Source of the DNA: Parastagonospora avenae f. sp. tritici 18332-5
Lineage: Eukaryota > Ascomycota > Dothideomycetes > Pleosporales > Phaeosphaeriaceae
Direction: 5' to 3'
DNA length: 64,000 nucleotides
Assembly (NCBI GenBank): GCA_022559985.1
Contig: JAFJTR010000043.1
Location: 1 to 64,000, forward strand
Under the pieces are notes generated by a model that saw nothing but the letters and a program-made list of their open reading frames with translations, had not been told where the DNA came from and did no database searches. Shown piece by piece: positions 63,691 to 64,000 of the stretch; the first letter of the stretch is position 1, and every line of letters begins with the position of its first letter. Made by a program: the position numbers and the translations under genes.

Positions 63691-64000
63691 TGCTTCAAAC
63701 CCTCGCCTTCGTCAACAAGCGCATGCGCGTCGCCTTCACCAAGGCCGGCAACGACGTCTGGATCGTCTACCACCGCGTACACACCGGCCAAGATACCCGC
63801 GACAACCCCGAATATACGGAACGTGGCTATCTCTATAGCAGTGCGGAGGGACCGGGTCGCTTGACGAATAGGAATATCGACTTCATAACCTTCGTTGAAG
63901 AGCTCAATATCAACGGCCTCAAAGACTATCAGTGGCGCACGCATGCGTATGTGCTCTGGAAGGTAGAGTTTGGAGAGGCGCGGTGGAGGTATGAAGGTGA
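63691..64000 (+). CDS. Partial gene of unknown function, open at the right edge
   Basis: From the ATG at 63691 the frame stays open to the end of the window (about 103 codons): MLQTLAFVNKRMRVAFTKAGND, VWIVYHRVHTGQDTRDNPEY, RNIDFITFVEELNINGLKDY, TYVLWKVEF-like end. Third codon positions are rich in C, as in real genes here. A stop (TAA) lies in frame 10 bases upstream and the sequence CTAAGCTTTTAAG just before the ATG could also be a splice acceptor, so an upstream exon is possible. I recognise no domain in the visible part. Confidence 0.5.

Overview
The window looks like nuclear DNA of a filamentous ascomycete (Pezizomycotina, probably Dothideomycetes; the class is an inference). The support is: introns of about 45-60 bases with GT..AG ends and CTGAC/CTAAC-like branch sites, gene families confined to filamentous fungi (HET-domain protein, TRI12-type efflux pump, Gti1/Pac2-WOPR regulator, AsaB-like oxidoreductase), many secreted hydrolases and small secreted proteins, and traces of C-to-T decay in gene-poor stretches. 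No rRNA, tRNA, CRISPR array or intact transposon was recognised.

Layout. 0-7 kb: a small Cys-rich secreted protein, REV7, a broken GH3 stub and a HET-domain protein. 7-10.5 kb: gene-poor, with a TA-flanked inverted-repeat element (MITE-like) and a 180-bp solo-LTR-like insertion with a perfect 5-bp target duplication that splits an older reading frame. 10.7-19 kb: a DUF3632-like protein, an RNase/ribotoxin-like secreted protein with an unresolved gene model, an acetate transporter with a GC-AG intron, a Tyr/Trp-rich secreted protein and a TRI12-family MFS pump. 19.7-30.6 kb: a large secreted subtilase, KAR9, and three members of a local F-box-like family, at least two of them broken. 30.6-38.8 kb: an AsaB-like oxidoreductase, an amino-acid permease, the CHL1 helicase and a POT peptide transporter. 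39.7-48.4 kb: a small secreted protein overlapping another coding-like frame, a second LTR copy, a proteinase-K-like subtilase, a 4-kb relic zone and a GH10 xylanase. 48.8-56.8 kb: a seven-exon allantoate-permease-type transporter and a WOR1/RYP1-type WOPR regulator with about 4 kb of non-coding DNA upstream. 56.8-64 kb: an acyl-CoA dehydrogenase, SPC34, RPN3, an AVO2-like ankyrin protein and a partial gene at the right edge.

How the genes fit together. Housekeeping genes (REV7, KAR9, CHL1, SPC34, RPN3) alternate with nutrient uptake and degradation genes (two subtilases, xylanase, peptide, amino-acid, acetate and allantoate-type transporters) and with candidate host-interaction genes. Nothing shows a biosynthetic cluster: there is no PKS, NRPS or terpene synthase. 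The most unusual items are a three-unit 14-bp array of CACGTG palindromes before KAR9, an RNase-like secreted protein that seems to lack family active-site residues, two overlapping coding-like frames at 39.8-40.3 kb, and relics whose stop codons fit repeat-induced point mutation. Exon borders were read by eye and checked for reading-frame consistency.
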